This document shows positions 47,722 to 58,093 of a stretch of 64,000 bases of DNA, piece after piece. Every line of letters begins with the position of its first letter. Within the stretch, counting starts at the first letter, position 1. The notes under the pieces were generated by a model, which did not search any database, was not told the origin of the DNA, and saw only the letters and a program-made list of their open reading frames with translations. Source of the DNA: Gammaproteobacteria bacterium (lineage in GTDB: Bacteria; Pseudomonadota; Gammaproteobacteria; Pseudomonadales; Pseudohongiellaceae). Location of the stretch: positions 21,223 through 85,222 of the forward strand of contig SHZK01000011.1 in assembly GCA_009692305.1 (NCBI GenBank), written 5' to 3'. A program made the translations under genes and the position numbers.

Positions 47722-49068
47722 TTGTTTTTTGATCGACCAGAGTCTGGCGAGGCGTGCATACTCGTTCATATTTCGATAGATTCGGAAACTGAACGAGAGG
47801 ACGCAGCTGAATTTGAAGAGCTCGCCCTGTCTGCAGGTGCTATGCCTGTTGCCTACATTCAAGGCAGCAGGCGGCAGCCTACGGCTAACTATTTTATTGG
47901 TACCGGCAAGCTGGAAGAAGTTGCAGAAGCAGTTCGTGCCCACGGCGCCGAACTGGTGCTGTTCAATCACTCGCTGTCACCCAGTCAGGAAAGAAATCTT
48001 GAAAAGTATCTGAACTGCCGGGTGCTGGATCGTACCGGGCTGATTCTGGATATTTTTGCGCAACGTGCGCGCAGTCACGAAGGCAAATTGCAGGTAGAAC
48101 TGGCGCAGTTACAACATTCGAGCACGCGCTTGAAACGCGGCTGGACCCATCTCGACAGACAGAAAGGTGGTATCGGCATGCGCGGAGCCGGTGAAACCCA
48201 GCTGGAACTGGACCAACGTATCATCGCCCAGCGGATCAAGGCGATTAACAAGGGGCTCGCGAAAGTGCGCGGGCAACGGGAACAAGGCCGCAAGTCGCGC
48301 GTACGCGCCGAAGTGTGTACGATTTCGCTGGTGGGTTATACCAATGCGGGCAAGTCGTCGTTGTTCAATGCTCTGACCAGCGCCGGTGCTTACGCCGCCG
48401 ACAAATTGTTCGCGACGCTGGACTCAACGCTGCGAAGAATTGAATTACCAAATTACGGCCCTGCGATAATTGCTGATACGGTAGGCTTTATCAGTCATTT
48501 GCCGCATCAGTTGGTGGAAGCGTTTCGCGCCACTCTGGAAGAAACGGCGGCAGCGAATTTGTTGTTGCACGTAGTAGATGCCGCCAATCCGCAACATCCT
48601 GAATTCATGCTGGAAGTGAACAAGGTATTGACTGAAATTGATGCCGGCGCAGTGCCGCAGTTGCAAGTGTTTAACAAGATCGACTTGATTGCGGATTGCG
48701 AGCCGCATCTGCAGCGTGATGCTGAAGGCAGGCCGCTACGGGTTTGGTTGTCAGCAAAAACCGGAGCTGGTCTCGACTTGCTATTAACGGTAATTACCGA
48801 GTTGCTCGCGGGGATTTTAACTTCGACGACTCTGCTCGTTGCTCCGCAAAATACGCGCTTGCGAAGTCAGCTCTATGCGAAAGGATTCGTTGAGGCAGAG
48901 TCAATTGATGATTTGGGTTTCTATCATCTGCAAGTACGCTTACCGCAACAGGATTTGACCAGAATCCTGCTGCAAGATGGAATTTCAGTTCTTACTGCAA
49001 ACGTGGCTCAGGAACAGGTTGCTGACTCGAATATTGCGGCAGGGGTGCAAACCGTCTCGAATGCATGA
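47722..49068 (+). CDS. hflX: GTPase HflX
   Basis: A 448-residue GTPase with a rare TTG start at 47722. The start is favoured because the family begins MFF-RP-SGE and AGAGG lies upstream. The N-terminal HflX domain (YIQGSRRQPTANYFIGTGKLEE), then G1 GYTNAGKSSLFN, G3 DTVGF and G4 NKID. It binds ribosomes and splits stalled or heat-damaged ones. Follows hfq by 30 bases. Confidence 0.95.
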   Translation: MFFDRPESGEACILVHISIDSETEREDAAEFEELALSAGAMPVAYIQGSRRQPTANYFIGTGKLEEVAEAVRAHGAELVLFNHSLSPSQERNLEKYLNCRVLDRTGLILDIFAQRARSHEGKLQVELAQLQHSSTRLKRGWTHLDRQKGGIGMRGAGETQLELDQRIIAQRIKAINKGLAKVRGQREQGRKSRVRAEVCTISLVGYTNAGKSSLFNALTSAGAYAADKLFATLDSTLRRIELPNYGPAIIADTVGFISHLPHQLVEAFRATLEETAAANLLLHVVDAANPQHPEFMLEVNKVLTEIDAGAVPQLQVFNKIDLIADCEPHLQRDAEGRPLRVWLSAKTGAGLDLLLTVITELLAGILTSTTLLVAPQNTRLRSQLYAKGFVEAESIDDLGFYHLQVRLPQQDLTRILLQDGISVLTANVAQEQVADSNIAAGVQTVSNA

Positions 49069-49165
49069 GTCGTCTGACTCAGTCAGGTCAAAATACTGTG
49101 TAAATGCACGCATAATTAGCTAGAATCAACCGCTTGTGTCTTTTAAAAAAGCTTTGGAGAAACCA

Positions 49166-50398
49166 ATGGCTTGGAATGAACCCGGTAATAATGGAAGTGG
49201 TAACGACAAGGATGCTTGGGGTGGTGGTAAACGTGGTGGTGACCAGGGACCGCCTGATATTGATGAAGTTATCAGAAACCTGACGAAAAAATTCAATAGT
49301 CTGTTCGGTGCATCAGGTGGTGGCTCCGGAAGTGGATCCAGTTCATCTACTGGAACAGCTGGTGGTGGTCTGTCGGCAGGCCTGTTGGCAGGACTTGCTG
49401 TTGTCATCGTTGTGGTATGGGCCTTCATGGGTTTCTATATCGTCGACGAAGCCGAGCGTGGGGTTGTGTTGCGCTTCGGCAAGGTGGAACCAACACAGGT
49501 ATTGCCAGGATTGCGCTGGAATCCTCCTATGATAGACGAAGTCAGTCTGGTGAATGTCTCCGCTTTGAATACAGAGACGTATCAGAATCGGGCAATGCTT
49601 ACTACCGATGAAAATATCATCGACATCGATGTCACTGTGCAATATCGAATTCAAGATCCTGTGAAGTATGTTATTGCGGTAGATGATCCGAAGCGCAGCC
49701 TCGACAATTCCGCCGAGTCAGCCATTCGACATGTGGTCGGTGGTAATTTTATGGATCAGATTCTAACAACCGGCCGTAGCGCGCTCGCAGGAGACGTTGA
49801 AGATCGTCTGCAAGAGTATATGGATTTATATAACACCGGGATTTTTATCAGCCAGGTAAACGTGGTGGATGCGCAGCCACCAGATGCTGTACGACCGGCG
49901 TTTGACGATGTGATCAGAGCGCGTGAAGACGAGCAACGAGCACAGAACCAGGCGCAGCAATACTCCAACCAGATTATTCCTGAAGCACGCGGTGAAGCTC
50001 AACAGCAAATCGAACGAGCGAATGCCTATAGGGCGGAAGTTATAGCGAGATCGACAGGTGACGCATCGCGCTTCGATCAATTACTGGTTGAGTATAAAAA
50101 AGCTCCGGAAGTCACTCGGCAGCGCCTGTATATCGACGCACTGCAAGATGTGATGACGGCAAGCAGCAAAATCATGATTGATGTGGAAGGCGGGAACAAT
50201 ATGCTGTATTTGCCGCTGGATAAGATCATGGAGCAGAGCAACGCTTCCTCCCTGCTCAACAGAACTGGCGCGGCTTCCACACAAGATCTGCGAGAGCTGG
50301 CGACGCAGTTAGCACCCTATTTGCCAGATATAAGTAATACGAGCGCTGTAGATCGCAGCCGCGTACCGGCTACTACTGCAAGAGGAGCTGTCCAATAA
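49166..50398 (+). CDS. hflK: Modulator of FtsH protease HflK
   Basis: A 410-residue protein starting at ATG 49166 with TTGGAGAA upstream; GTG 49136 is possible but less good. Gly/Asn/Ser-rich cytoplasmic N-terminus, one membrane helix (AGLLAGLAVVIVVVWAFMGFYIV), then the SPFH/band-7 domain. With HflC it forms a cage around FtsH in the inner membrane. Start of hflC overlaps its stop (TAATG). Confidence 0.96.
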   Translation: MAWNEPGNNGSGNDKDAWGGGKRGGDQGPPDIDEVIRNLTKKFNSLFGASGGGSGSGSSSSTGTAGGGLSAGLLAGLAVVIVVVWAFMGFYIVDEAERGVVLRFGKVEPTQVLPGLRWNPPMIDEVSLVNVSALNTETYQNRAMLTTDENIIDIDVTVQYRIQDPVKYVIAVDDPKRSLDNSAESAIRHVVGGNFMDQILTTGRSALAGDVEDRLQEYMDLYNTGIFISQVNVVDAQPPDAVRPAFDDVIRAREDEQRAQNQAQQYSNQIIPEARGEAQQQIERANAYRAEVIARSTGDASRFDQLLVEYKKAPEVTRQRLYIDALQDVMTASSKIMIDVEGGNNMLYLPLDKIMEQSNASSLLNRTGAASTQDLRELATQLAPYLPDISNTSAVDRSRVPATTARGAVQ

Positions 50399-51267
50399 TG
50401 AAAAGCTATATATTAGCGGGGCTTGTGTTCCTGATATTAATTGTTGTCGGCAATTCCTTGTTTGTGGTCAAAGAAACTGAACGCGCAGTTCTGCTTCAGT
50501 TTGGTGAATTGGTACAGGCGGACATTGCGTCCGGACTGCATGTGAAGATTCCATGGGTGAACACGGTGCGCAAGTTTGATGCGCGAATTCAAACCCAGGA
50601 CACTACACCGGAGCGATTTCTGACGCTTGAGCAGAAGGCGCTTGAGGTAAATTCCTACGCGAAATGGCGCATTGTCGATGTTAGGCAATTTTATGTATCC
50701 ACGAACGGCAATGAAGCAACTGCAGGTAACCTGCTTGCTGATCGTATCAATGATGGTCTGCGTGACCAGATTGGTGCGCGCAATTTGCAAGAAGTCGTCG
50801 CAGGCGAGCGCGATCAATTATCGGCTGATCTCCGCACTGATCTAAACGAATCAACAGCGTTGGATTTGGGTATAGAAGTAATTGATGTGCGGGTAAAGCG
50901 CATCGATTTGCCAGATGACGTGCGCTCCTCTGTATACGAACGAATGATTACTGAGCGTAATCGCGAAGCGCAGCAATTGCGTTCACGCGGCGAGGAATTG
51001 GCTATTGGTATTCGAGCCGATGCTGATCGTCAGTCGACCATATTTCGCGCCGAGGCATATCGCGATTCTGAACGCATTCGCGGCGAAGGCGATGCGCAGG
51101 CAACAGCTATCTATGCGGATGTTTACACTAAAGATCCTGAGTTCTTCTCGTTCACTCGCAGCCTGAACGCCTATCGCTCCACGTTTAATTCGAAAGGGGA
51201 TGTTCTGCTGCTAGACCCGAATAGCGAGTATTTCAAATATTTGAAAAACGAGAATCTGGCGCAATAG
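50398..51267 (+). CDS. hflC: Modulator of FtsH protease HflC
   Basis: A 289-residue protein with an N-terminal membrane helix (AGLVFLILIVVGNSLFVV) and an SPFH/band-7 domain (KETERAVLLQFGELVQ onwards, RVKRIDLPDDVRSSVYERM). Ends with the C-terminal FFSFTRSLNAYRSTF segment. Partner of HflK. A terminator-like hairpin follows. Confidence 0.97.
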   Translation: MKSYILAGLVFLILIVVGNSLFVVKETERAVLLQFGELVQADIASGLHVKIPWVNTVRKFDARIQTQDTTPERFLTLEQKALEVNSYAKWRIVDVRQFYVSTNGNEATAGNLLADRINDGLRDQIGARNLQEVVAGERDQLSADLRTDLNESTALDLGIEVIDVRVKRIDLPDDVRSSVYERMITERNREAQQLRSRGEELAIGIRADADRQSTIFRAEAYRDSERIRGEGDAQATAIYADVYTKDPEFFSFTRSLNAYRSTFNSKGDVLLLDPNSEYFKYLKNENLAQ

Positions 51268-51323
51268 AGCTGTTGATCGGTTTCCAGGCAACCGAACTGT
51301 TTAATTAACCCTGGCATTAAGTA

Positions 51324-51366
51324 AAACCTGAATCGGTTGTTGCAAAGCGATTCAGGTTTATTTTTG
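51324..51366 (+). terminator. Rho-independent terminator after hflC
   Basis: AAACCTGAATCG and CGATTCAGGTTT form a perfect 12-bp stem with a 12-base loop, followed by ATTTTTG. It lies between hflC and the DUF2065 gene and may separate the hfl genes from hisZ-purA, or act as an attenuator. Confidence 0.85.
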
Positions 51367-51407
51367 TGAAATTAGCCAAAGCAATAAACGGGAAATTGAT
51401 TTTTGAT

Positions 51408-51593
51408 ATGTGGCATGATCTTGCGGTGACTGGCTGCCTGATGCTGGTTATAGAAGGCATCATTCCCTTCCTGGCTCCGCAGCGCTGGCGCAAGATGTTG
51501 CTCATGCTTGATCAGATCGATGACAACACTATGCGCGTTATTGGCCTGGCGAGCATGCTTACGGGAACTGCAGTTCTTTTAATGATCAATTAA
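51408..51593 (+). CDS. DUF2065 small membrane protein
   Basis: 61 residues from ATG 51408, the length normal for the family; GTG 51366 would add 14 residues that do not fit and lies within the terminator. Two membrane helices: TGCLMLVIEGIIPFLAP and VIGLASMLTGTAVLLMI, with RWRKMLLMLDQIDD between. The E. coli relative YjeT occupies the same position between hflC and purA. Function unknown. Confidence 0.88.
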   Translation: MWHDLAVTGCLMLVIEGIIPFLAPQRWRKMLLMLDQIDDNTMRVIGLASMLTGTAVLLMIN

Positions 51594-51618
51594 CCAAACC
51601 GGAACAAGAGCGGAAATC

Positions 51619-52809
51619 ATGACTTCTGCCAAACGCTGGATATTGCCTGACGGAGTAGAAGAAATACTACCCGATGAGGCCTACAAGCTCGAGTCTATGC
51701 GTCGTCAGTTACTCGATCTGTATGCATCTTGGGGCTATCAATTAGTAATTACGCCGCTGATCGAATATCTCGAGTCATTACTCGTCGGTTCGTCACAAGA
51801 TCTTGAACTGCATACATTCAAAATTATTGATCAAATGAGTGGCCGTATGATGGGCATTCGGGCAGATATTACGCCACAGGCTGCCCGCATAGATGCGCAT
51901 TGCCTGAACAAGGACGGACCTGTGCGGCTCTGTTACGCCGACAGTGTGGTTCACACCAAACCACAAGGGTTGCTGACTTCGCGCGTACCGATAAAAGTAG
52001 GTGCCGAACTCTATGGGCATGCCGGAGTGGAGTGTGATATTGAGCTGGTATGCCTCATGCACGCGACACTGCAAGCTGCACAAATTGGTGACTTGCACAT
52101 CGTACTTGGACACGTGGGACTGTTTCGCTCGTTGGTCAATGAAGCCAAGCTCAATCCCGAAACACAAAATGTGCTGTTCGCAGCAGTGCAACGCAAAGCA
52201 TATGATGAAATTGATTCCGTAGTGAATGCGGCGGTCAGTGACGGCAACCTGGCCGACCTGCTAAAAAAACTGGCAAGGTTGAGCGGGGACGCCAGTGTAC
52301 TCGATGAAGCGAAGCTGGTGTTCGCGAATGCCCCGGCAAGCGTGAAACGCGAATTGGCGGATCTGGTAGCCATAGTCGCAGGAGTGCAACAGAGGATTCC
52401 CGATGTTGAGTTGTGTTTCGATCTGTGCGAATTGCGCGGATTTGAATATCACACAGGTATAGTCTTCGCCGCGTACACCTCAAATTATGGCAGAGCGGTT
52501 GCCATGGGTGGTCGTTATGATCATATAGGCGAGGTGTTTGGTCGGGCCCGACCGGCTTCCGGATTTGACTGCGATCTGAAAACGCTTGCCCGCTTAACCA
52601 ATAAAAAATTTACAAGACCCGCCGCAATACTCGCGCCAGTAATAGACAGCGTCAAATTGTTGGTGGCGATTACCAAACTTCGCGATGCAGGCGAAATCGT
52701 TATAAGCGACCTCCAGGATAAACCGGGTAACGGACAAACCGCAGCGGAGTTAGGTTGTGACCGTCAGCTGGTACTTGAGGCCGGCAAATGGATTGTAAAA
52801 CAGCTTTGA
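51619..52809 (+). CDS. hisZ: ATP phosphoribosyltransferase regulatory subunit HisZ
   Basis: A 396-residue protein related to histidyl-tRNA synthetase but without the aminoacylation domain set. Typical segments: WILPDGVEEILPDEAYKLE, MMGIRADITPQAARIDAH, and ELRGFEYHTGIVFAAYTSNYG. It activates short-form HisG, which must be encoded elsewhere. Located before purA as in many Gammaproteobacteria. Confidence 0.94.
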   Translation: MTSAKRWILPDGVEEILPDEAYKLESMRRQLLDLYASWGYQLVITPLIEYLESLLVGSSQDLELHTFKIIDQMSGRMMGIRADITPQAARIDAHCLNKDGPVRLCYADSVVHTKPQGLLTSRVPIKVGAELYGHAGVECDIELVCLMHATLQAAQIGDLHIVLGHVGLFRSLVNEAKLNPETQNVLFAAVQRKAYDEIDSVVNAAVSDGNLADLLKKLARLSGDASVLDEAKLVFANAPASVKRELADLVAIVAGVQQRIPDVELCFDLCELRGFEYHTGIVFAAYTSNYGRAVAMGGRYDHIGEVFGRARPASGFDCDLKTLARLTNKKFTRPAAILAPVIDSVKLLVAITKLRDAGEIVISDLQDKPGNGQTAAELGCDRQLVLEAGKWIVKQL

Positions 52810-52833
52810 TGGCAGCATCAGAGTGTTATGTGA

Positions 52834-54153
<1,320 letters not shown>

Positions 54154-55065
54154 TCACTCTGCAGCATTAGTTGGCCATAAACACGCGGCACCGAGCGCGC
54201 CGCTCGCATCTCCAAAGCTTGGTCTTGACAGGATAGTCTGCAAATCGTCGGTGAATACATAAGGTCGCATCAGATCGATGACCGCAATGTATAGTTGTGG
54301 AATGTTGGATAACCCGCCACCAAGTACAATCATATCCGGATCGACAATATTAACGACTGTGGCCAGACAACGAGCCAGTTGCTGACAATACATTTCTATA
54401 CACGCCGTGGCAGCTGCATCACCCTGCTGGGCCAGCTGGGCAATATCGGCAGCGGATTTATTCTCATCGTATTGCTCACGATATGTGGCACTAAGGCCCC
54501 TGCCAGACAAAACAGTTTCGATGCAATTGATTCGCCCGCAATAACATTGTCTATCAGCCTTGACTAATTCGCGCGCCGAACAGGGCAACGAGTTATGGCC
54601 CCATTCACCGCTGATGCTGTTAGGTCCTTTAACCAGTTTTTTGTGGATAACAATCCCGCCCCCCGTGCCAGTCCCGAGAATTACACCGAATACGCTGTCA
54701 GCATGTTTCGCCGCACCAAGATGTGCCTCTGAAAGTGCGAAGCAATTGGCATCGTTCTCGAGTCTTACCTCGAATCCGAGCAGAGCTTCAATATCGTGTT
54801 GCAGAGGTCTCCCAATCAGGCGCACGGAATTACTATTCTTCATAAGTCCCGTGGACAATGAAAGGGCGCCAGGAGTCCCAACTCCTACACTTACCTGAGT
54901 ACCAGATTTGTCCTGTAAAGTTCGGACAATTTCACAAACTGTAGACACGGTCGCCACATAATCGAGAGCTGGCGTTGGCTTTCGGATTTTTTCCACGATT
55001 GAACCATCATCGGCGAGCAAGATACCCTCAATCTTGGTACCGCCGAGATCAATGCCGATTCTCAT
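54154..55065 (-). CDS. ROK family sugar kinase
   Basis: A 303-residue kinase with the ATP site MRIGIDLGGTKIEGI, LENDANCFALSEAHLGA, VILGTGTGGGI, the ROK zinc motif CYCGRINCIETVLSG and GGLSN. The zinc motif and layout are closest to fructokinase/mannokinase (Mak) and N-acetylglucosamine kinase types; the sugar cannot be told by eye. Convergent with purA. Confidence 0.9.
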   Translation of the reverse strand: MRIGIDLGGTKIEGILLADDGSIVEKIRKPTPALDYVATVSTVCEIVRTLQDKSGTQVSVGVGTPGALSLSTGLMKNSNSVRLIGRPLQHDIEALLGFEVRLENDANCFALSEAHLGAAKHADSVFGVILGTGTGGGIVIHKKLVKGPNSISGEWGHNSLPCSARELVKADRQCYCGRINCIETVLSGRGLSATYREQYDENKSAADIAQLAQQGDAAATACIEMYCQQLARCLATVVNIVDPDMIVLGGGLSNIPQLYIAVIDLMRPYVFTDDLQTILSRPSFGDASGALGAACLWPTNAAE

Positions 55066-55278
55066 TCACCGCCCTCTCTTCAATCTCAATGTGATGTTCA
55101 TCTGCACACTTATTCTGTTTGTGTCAGTGCCACGTAATTGGCCTGCCAATTTTGCCTTGCATAGTACTACAAACCCTCTAGAATCCACGGTCGGCCTCGA
55201 TTTATTGTATGCACTGTTTACCGCATTCTCTGATTTTTCGACGCGCTCGATTTTCCAAAAATAAAAGCAGCAGACCCA

Positions 55279-56370
55279 GTGACTCGAGCTCGATATCAAC
55301 AAGTATCTCTGCAAGATACACCGTATTACCACTGCATTTCTCGATGTGTGCGCCGAGCTTACCTGTGCGGCGACGACCCCCTGACCGGCAAAAATTTTGA
55401 TCATCGCAAGCAATGGCTGGTTACTCGCATCAAACAATTGGCGACGAATTTTTCAATCGATATTTGTGCCTATGCCGTAATGAGCAATCACTATCACCTG
55501 GTGTTGCATGTGGACAAGATACAAGCGGATGCGTGGAATGATGATGAAGTGTTGAAACGTTGGCGTGAAGTGTTTCCACGCAATGGTGTGTTGATTGAAA
55601 CACTGATGAAAAACAATTCGAGTCGCGCTGCACAAAAGTTGTTGGTACAAAACATTGCACTGTGGCGTGAGCGGTTAACGGACATTAGCTGGTTTATGCG
55701 GTGTCTGAATGAAACTATGGCACGTCAGGCAAATCGTGAAGATGATTGCAGTGGTCGTTTCTGGGAAGGGCGCTTCAAGAGCCAGGCCTTGCTGGATGAA
55801 AAAGCTCTCGTCACTTGCATGGCGTACGTTGATCTCAATCCGATCCGCGCGCATGCGACTGATTCTCTGGAAACCAGTGACTTTACGTCTATCCAGGAAC
55901 GACTGATACAACACGCGAAAAAATCCAAGAGCCGCAGTTATAGACAACATCGCTTGCTAACGCGGCGCTCGAGCAAACATCTGATAGGTCGACAGTCCGT
56001 GCGGCAGGCGCAGTTAATGCCACTGGCGAACCCTGCGGAAACAACTGCAGCGACTTTGCCAATAAGTCAGCAAAACTATTTCGATTTGCTGGAAATAACC
56101 TGTAAGTCACTGCAACTGGAGCGTGCTGAACGGAGCAAGTACCTGACGTCACTGGTTGATAAGCAATATTTATTACATGACCTCGGAATACATGCGGAGG
56201 GCTGGTTAGATAGTGTGAGCGCATTTCACAAATACTACGGTATCGCAGTTGGATCTGAATCTGCTCTGGTCAATTTCCAGGAGAGCCGGATCAAATCGGG
56301 GGTGAAATTCAAACATCCCCATAAATGGATCCGCGGGGTTCATTCCTCCAGGTTGCTATTCGTCACCTGA
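55279..56370 (+). CDS. REP-associated tyrosine transposase (RAYT), long form
   Basis: A 363-residue protein from GTG 55279. It contains a Y1/IS200-like domain: TPYYHCISRCVRRAYLCG, the metal site NHYHLVLHV (His71, His73), GRFWEGRFKSQALLDEKALVTCMAYVDLNPIRA with the likely nucleophile Tyr183. The C-terminal ~150 residues (basic linker then LEITCKSLQLERAERSKYL) are an extension, making it longer than most RAYTs. RAYTs move or multiply REP palindromes. It lies in AT-rich DNA after the ROK gene with no matching inverted ends seen next to it. Confidence 0.88.
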   Translation: MTRARYQQVSLQDTPYYHCISRCVRRAYLCGDDPLTGKNFDHRKQWLVTRIKQLATNFSIDICAYAVMSNHYHLVLHVDKIQADAWNDDEVLKRWREVFPRNGVLIETLMKNNSSRAAQKLLVQNIALWRERLTDISWFMRCLNETMARQANREDDCSGRFWEGRFKSQALLDEKALVTCMAYVDLNPIRAHATDSLETSDFTSIQERLIQHAKKSKSRSYRQHRLLTRRSSKHLIGRQSVRQAQLMPLANPAETTAATLPISQQNYFDLLEITCKSLQLERAERSKYLTSLVDKQYLLHDLGIHAEGWLDSVSAFHKYYGIAVGSESALVNFQESRIKSGVKFKHPHKWIRGVHSSRLLFVT

Positions 56371-56402
56371 TCAAACTTAATCTGTCTATTCACTCAAAAT
56401 CT

Positions 56403-56426
56403 CATCGATTTTTTAAACAATCGATG
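56403..56426. repeat. Hairpin CATCGATT/AATCGATG
   Basis: A perfect 8-bp inverted repeat around an 8-base spacer, 33 bases after the RAYT stop. It may be a terminator without a T run or a RAYT-related site. Confidence 0.45.
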
Positions 56427-56551
56427 CATCGCCGTTTTCCATTTTCAAATTCGATCCGGTAAGCGATCAAATTTTAACCAAAATAAAAACCAATAGGTCC
56501 GCTGCCTGAGATCAAGGCGCGTCATTAAATGCCTTCTATTGTTTGTAATAC

Positions 56552-56595
56552 TAATTGGGTGTCCTTTGTTTTTTAATTGGATGTCCTTTATTTAT
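56552..56595. repeat. 22-bp tandem direct repeat
   Basis: Two adjacent units of 22 bases share the core TAATTGG-TGTCCTTT-TTT (19 of 22 identical): 56552-56573 and 56574-56595. It lies about 180 bases downstream of the RAYT gene. Confidence 0.6.
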
Positions 56596-56998
56596 GGATC
56601 GGAAGTTGTTCGGAGTGTTGGCTAACTATCGGAATTTTCGAGACAATTTTTTTAACTGAGGAAAAATTTTAAATTTTGTGGACAGTTAAAGTGCAGGGAA
56701 TGGAGAGGCGCATTACTACATATTGTTTGACTTTGCCGAATTTACACTATATGTTGCGGTGCAGAGTGTTTGCTAAGCTATTGATTTTTCGGGGCAAGCG
56801 CAGGCTTTCAAAGTTCGGTAGCAAGCACGGCTGCCAACCAGGTCTGAATAGTAATCAGTCGGGTTGAAAGTTGGCAAAAACGGACTGGATGCACAGAAAG
56901 TACTTAATTGGCGCACAATCAACTCGAAAATTTAGCGCGCTCTGCAAAATAAAAACTGACGAATACACTGCTGTGGGCAGAAGCTGGAGTCCGAACGA

Positions 56999-57175
56999 AT
57001 GAATAAACAAGCTCAAGCGGTGGCAAGAGCACCGCTGACTGAAACTGACCACCAGAATCGCAGCAACGCAGATGCGCTGCAACTCAAGCAACAAAAAGAA
57101 GAGAGCATCCGCACCCAATTGGCAGAGTTCGCCCGCGAGATGGAACAACTTAAGCAATTGCACAAAACACACTGA
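56999..57175 (+). CDS. Possible small coiled-coil protein, 58 residues
   Basis: ATG at 56999 to TGA at 57175. The product is polar and rich in Gln, Glu and Lys; residues 25-55 (ALQLKQQKEESIRTQLAEF onwards) form a likely amphipathic helix or coiled coil. No ribosome site is clear, and no family recognised. It lies between the RAYT region and the CopC-like gene. Confidence 0.45.
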   Translation: MNKQAQAVARAPLTETDHQNRSNADALQLKQQKEESIRTQLAEFAREMEQLKQLHKTH

Positions 57176-57391
57176 CAAACTGCATTACCGGGTTGCTGGC
57201 CTTTCTGGCCAGCAGCTGACACCACACTCTCACATTTATCCTCGCACCAACTTCTCACCACGATCTGCCGTTACCACTATGTTGCTCTCGCATCCCCAGC
57301 GCGACATTTTGCCGTCGCACCGCAACTGGCACCGAAAATCAGGTACTATGGTGGCTATCTAAGCGATCCAGTTCAGGGTTAAAAAACTCCT

Positions 57392-57775
57392 ATGAGAATT
57401 CATGCAGCCTTTCGAGCAATCGCACTGAGCGCAGTACTGACGAGTGTACTGAGCGCGTGCACCAACACCAGCAGCTATATCCCCCTGTTAAATGCAGAGC
57501 CAGAAAGTGGCGCAGTTCTGCAACGACCCCCGCGCACTTTGCGACTTTTTTTTAATGCATTGCCAGATGTCGAGCTGAGCAGCTTGACTCTGCATGGCCC
57601 CGATGGGGAATACCCATTACGCGGCATGCATACAATGGCCGCAGACGATCTAATGGTTGAAATAGTGAATCCGTCGATTCCCAGCGGTAACTATTCGGTG
57701 CAGTGGTCAACTGTGGTCGGAGCAGATCCAACCATATACAGCGGCTCCATCGATTTCATCGTGCAAGCTGAATAA
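57392..57775 (+). CDS. CopC-like copper-binding lipoprotein
   Basis: A 127-residue protein with a lipobox (VLSAC, Cys23). The rest matches the CopC fold: LNAEPESGAVLQRPPRTLRLFFNALPDVELSSLTL and YSVQWSTVVGADPTIYSGSIDFIV. The usual histidine ligands of CopC are few here (only in SLTLHG and GMHTM), so metal binding is uncertain. Copper context would fit the copper monooxygenase-like protein far upstream, but there is no direct link. Confidence 0.78.
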   Translation: MRIHAAFRAIALSAVLTSVLSACTNTSSYIPLLNAEPESGAVLQRPPRTLRLFFNALPDVELSSLTLHGPDGEYPLRGMHTMAADDLMVEIVNPSIPSGNYSVQWSTVVGADPTIYSGSIDFIVQAE

Positions 57776-57907
57776 GACATCGATCAAAGACTGGCGTTAC
57801 AGCGCTCTACGCAGATATTGCGACAGATCAAGTTAATCATTGTTTGTTACCACTAGAATGGCCAATGCAAAATCGAGCCAGATAAGTATTCAACAGACAA
57901 CAGCGCC

Positions 57908-58093
57908 ATGAGTCAAAGCATCTACTCCTATCTTCTGTTCAGATCTTTATACCAACCGCAAGTTGCTTTCCGTGAACTGGCAAAAGTCGATCCGCCACCT
58001 CTCAGTATTCTGTTTCGATATTCTGTCTGGCTGTTAGTTCTGCCTCCAGCTTTCGCATTGATTGGTGCCGCAAATTTTGGCAGGCGCCTGGCA
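57908..58093 (+). pseudogene. Truncated Yip1-like membrane protein
   Basis: The first ~60 codons encode a Yip1-like N-terminus (FRELAKVDPPPLSILFRYSVWLLVLPPAFALIGAANFG). After about 58093 the frame enters the reverse strand of the adjacent GST gene and loses sense. The rest of the gene is missing, which points to a deletion that joined it to the GST stop codon. Confidence 0.65.

Larger units (their letters stand above)
56371..56998. other. AT-rich non-coding stretch downstream of RAYT
   Basis: About 630 bases with no supported gene. It contains a hairpin CATCGATT/AATCGATG at 56403-56426 and a 22-bp tandem repeat at 56552-56595. Base composition is clearly lower in G+C than in the flanking operons. 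Confidence 0.6.

Noticed and set aside
51366..51407. Upstream GTG start for the DUF2065 gene
   Set aside because: It lies at the end of the terminator and adds residues that do not fit the family; the ATG at 51408 gives normal length.
57072..57362. 96-codon plus-strand ORF
   Set aside because: It overlaps the more credible small coiled-coil ORF in another frame and its product has no protein-like pattern.
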